Below are positions 62,577-63,403 of a DNA stretch of 63,403 bases, piece by piece (within the stretch, counting starts at the first letter, position 1; every line of letters begins with the position of its first letter). Origin of the DNA: Myxococcales bacterium (GTDB taxonomy: Bacteria > Myxococcota_A > Polyangia > Polyangiales > JAFGIB01); the NCBI GenBank assembly GCA_029880325.1, contig JAOUOP010000049.1:1-63403 (forward strand), given 5' to 3'. The notes beneath the pieces are model-generated. The model ran no database searches. It worked only from the letters and a program-made list of their open reading frames with translations, and was not told where the DNA came from. Position numbers and translations under genes: made by a program.

Positions 62577-62837
62577 ATGAACGACTTCGACGCCGTGGAT
62601 GAGCAATCCCTCGAGTCGGTGATCGGCGCCTTCAGCCTTTCGGTCGGCAGCCTGGCGTTGGACGGAGGCTTCGACACCGGGCTTTGGGTCACCAGCGACC
62701 TGGGCAGCCTGTGTGCGAAGAGTCCGCTCATCGTCGCTGACACGGTCTTCCAGACGACCACCGGCGCCCGTGGCGGACAGCTGACGGGCTCTGCCGGCCG
62801 GCTCACGCGGTTGGATCAGTTCTCCGGTTTTTCCTGA
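62577..62837 (+). CDS. 86-residue peptide with bacteriocin-like leader motif
   Basis: It begins MNDFDAVDEQSLESVIGA and has a strong ribosome site (GGGGAGG, 7 bases before the ATG). The motif EQSLESVIGA resembles the double-glycine (GG/GA) leaders of class II lanthipeptides and microcins (ELxxIxGA). The following ~68 residues are rich in Ser, Thr, Gly and Leu with one Cys. No modification enzyme or peptidase-transporter is visible within the window; such genes would have to lie to the right. The leader reading is inference. Confidence 0.5.
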   Translation: MNDFDAVDEQSLESVIGAFSLSVGSLALDGGFDTGLWVTSDLGSLCAKSPLIVADTVFQTTTGARGGQLTGSAGRLTRLDQFSGFS

Positions 62838-62972
62838 GAGCGTCGCGCAGTTCGCGCGCCGTGGTCGGGCTTGCAGGGGTGTGCCTGGCCTCTTTCGTTT
62901 GCATGGAGGGCTTGATGCCCGTGGGCTCGCGTTGAACGGGCGCCCCGAAACGCCGGAGAAGCGCTTCATCCG

Positions 62973-63302
62973 ATGAGTGAGCGTCGCATCCTCGCGCTTT
63001 GGACCTTGACGCCGTTGGCCGGCGTGCTGAGCTTGCTCGCGCTGCAGTGGGAGCCCGTGCTGCAGCGGTCGCTGCAGGCGGCGGTGGCGCTGGCGGTGCC
63101 TGGGCATTGGCCGGCGCGACGAATGCAGATGGTTAGTTCCCATCCCGGAAGGGGCACGCGCCCTTTCCCCCATCGCGGCAAAGCCGCGCCGGGTCCCCCT
63201 TTCCACGGGTCGCGCCGCTTCGCTCTGCTCCGGGTGCTGGCCTGCAAACTCGTAAACAGCCGTTTCGGGATGGGAACTAGATGTGCTCGGCGGGAGTCAT
63301 GA
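62973..63302 (+). CDS. Possible truncated membrane protein
   Basis: The first ~50 residues (MSERRILALWTLTPLAGVLS then LLALQWEPVLQRSLQAAVAL) look like a real protein with one or two membrane segments. From about 63132 the frame runs into an inverted-repeat element and loses protein character. The gene is probably interrupted. Confidence 0.4.
   Translation: MSERRILALWTLTPLAGVLSLLALQWEPVLQRSLQAAVALAVPGHWPARRMQMVSSHPGRGTRPFPHRGKAAPGPPFHGSRRFALLRVLACKLVNSRFGMGTRCARRES
63134..63279. mobile_element. Small element with 14-bp inverted repeats
   Basis: TAGTTCCCATCCCG (63134-63147) and its inverse complement (63266-63279) bracket 118 bases. AGATG occurs just outside both ends (63127-63131 and 63279-63283), but offset from the repeats, so target duplication is uncertain. 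No transposase inside. Confidence 0.55.
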
Positions 63303-63403
63303 TCCGCTCTCGGGTCCGCTACGGCGCCAGCTGCGGCGTCCGGCCCCCTTGAAATACACGGAGTATTCCGGCGGAGGCCGTCCTTGCATCTGGCATCGTA
63401 TCG

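Overview
The window is high-GC DNA (roughly 70% in most coding stretches) from what looks like a delta-proteobacterial or myxobacterial (Myxococcota-type) chromosome. I infer this from the Ser/Gly/Ala-rich and Cys-rich lipoproteins, the outer-membrane protein with thrombospondin type-3 repeats, the giant TPR protein, the long disordered acidic N-termini fused to enzymes, and housekeeping genes scattered singly between lineage-specific ones. No rRNA, tRNA, CRISPR array or prophage was seen.

Layout. 1-3222: mobile-element debris (terminal repeats like those of IS21-type elements, a 53-bp inverted-repeat element) around a secreted, degenerate LytM/M23-like protein. 3223-7072: glnB, psd and a methyltransferase with a ~560-residue disordered N-terminus. 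7091-11424: a lipoprotein, a TSP3-repeat outer-membrane protein and an exbB-exbD-tonB operon. 11754-13027: truD flanked by two homologous tiny ORFs. 13067-26848: serine hydrolase, RecD2 helicase, lamin-tail lipoprotein, HNH protein, a ParA-like/J-like/RodZ-HTH fusion, maf, yggS, an exported DODA-type dioxygenase, a His-rich methyltransferase, a PilZ protein, an SDR and a YihY-type membrane protein.

26849-32760 is an accessory island. It holds a 7TM-GGDEF gene of visibly lower GC, a transposase remnant, short repeats shared with position 2437, two copies of a palindromic MITE-like element, and two pseudogenes. One pseudogene is split by a MITE in a way that reveals a 4-bp CTAG target duplication. 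The other carries an AAGCC pentanucleotide expansion. 32814-45585: Cys-rich lipoprotein, esterase, a 2558-residue TPR protein with ~299-residue super-repeats, and two more lipoproteins separated by a third MITE copy.

45673-55972 is a coherent acyl-CoA catabolic cluster of the atu/liu type. On the minus strand lie an AtuA-family protein, enoyl-CoA hydratase, biotin carboxylase/BCCP and a PECR-like SDR. Divergent from them are a TetR regulator, a carboxyltransferase and two acyl-CoA dehydrogenases, with a 38-bp near-perfect palindrome between the two arms. It should dehydrogenate, carboxylate and hydrate a branched or isoprenoid acyl-CoA, probably under TetR control.

56728-63403: a second Cys-rich lipoprotein, an M24 peptidase, and an outer-membrane protein / ECF sigma / TPR membrane protein unit. 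The end holds a 19-residue peptide ORF sitting on a perfect terminator hairpin and an 86-residue peptide with a bacteriocin-like leader motif. The last ORF is interrupted by an inverted-repeat element. Assignments rest on reading motifs by eye; no searches were run.
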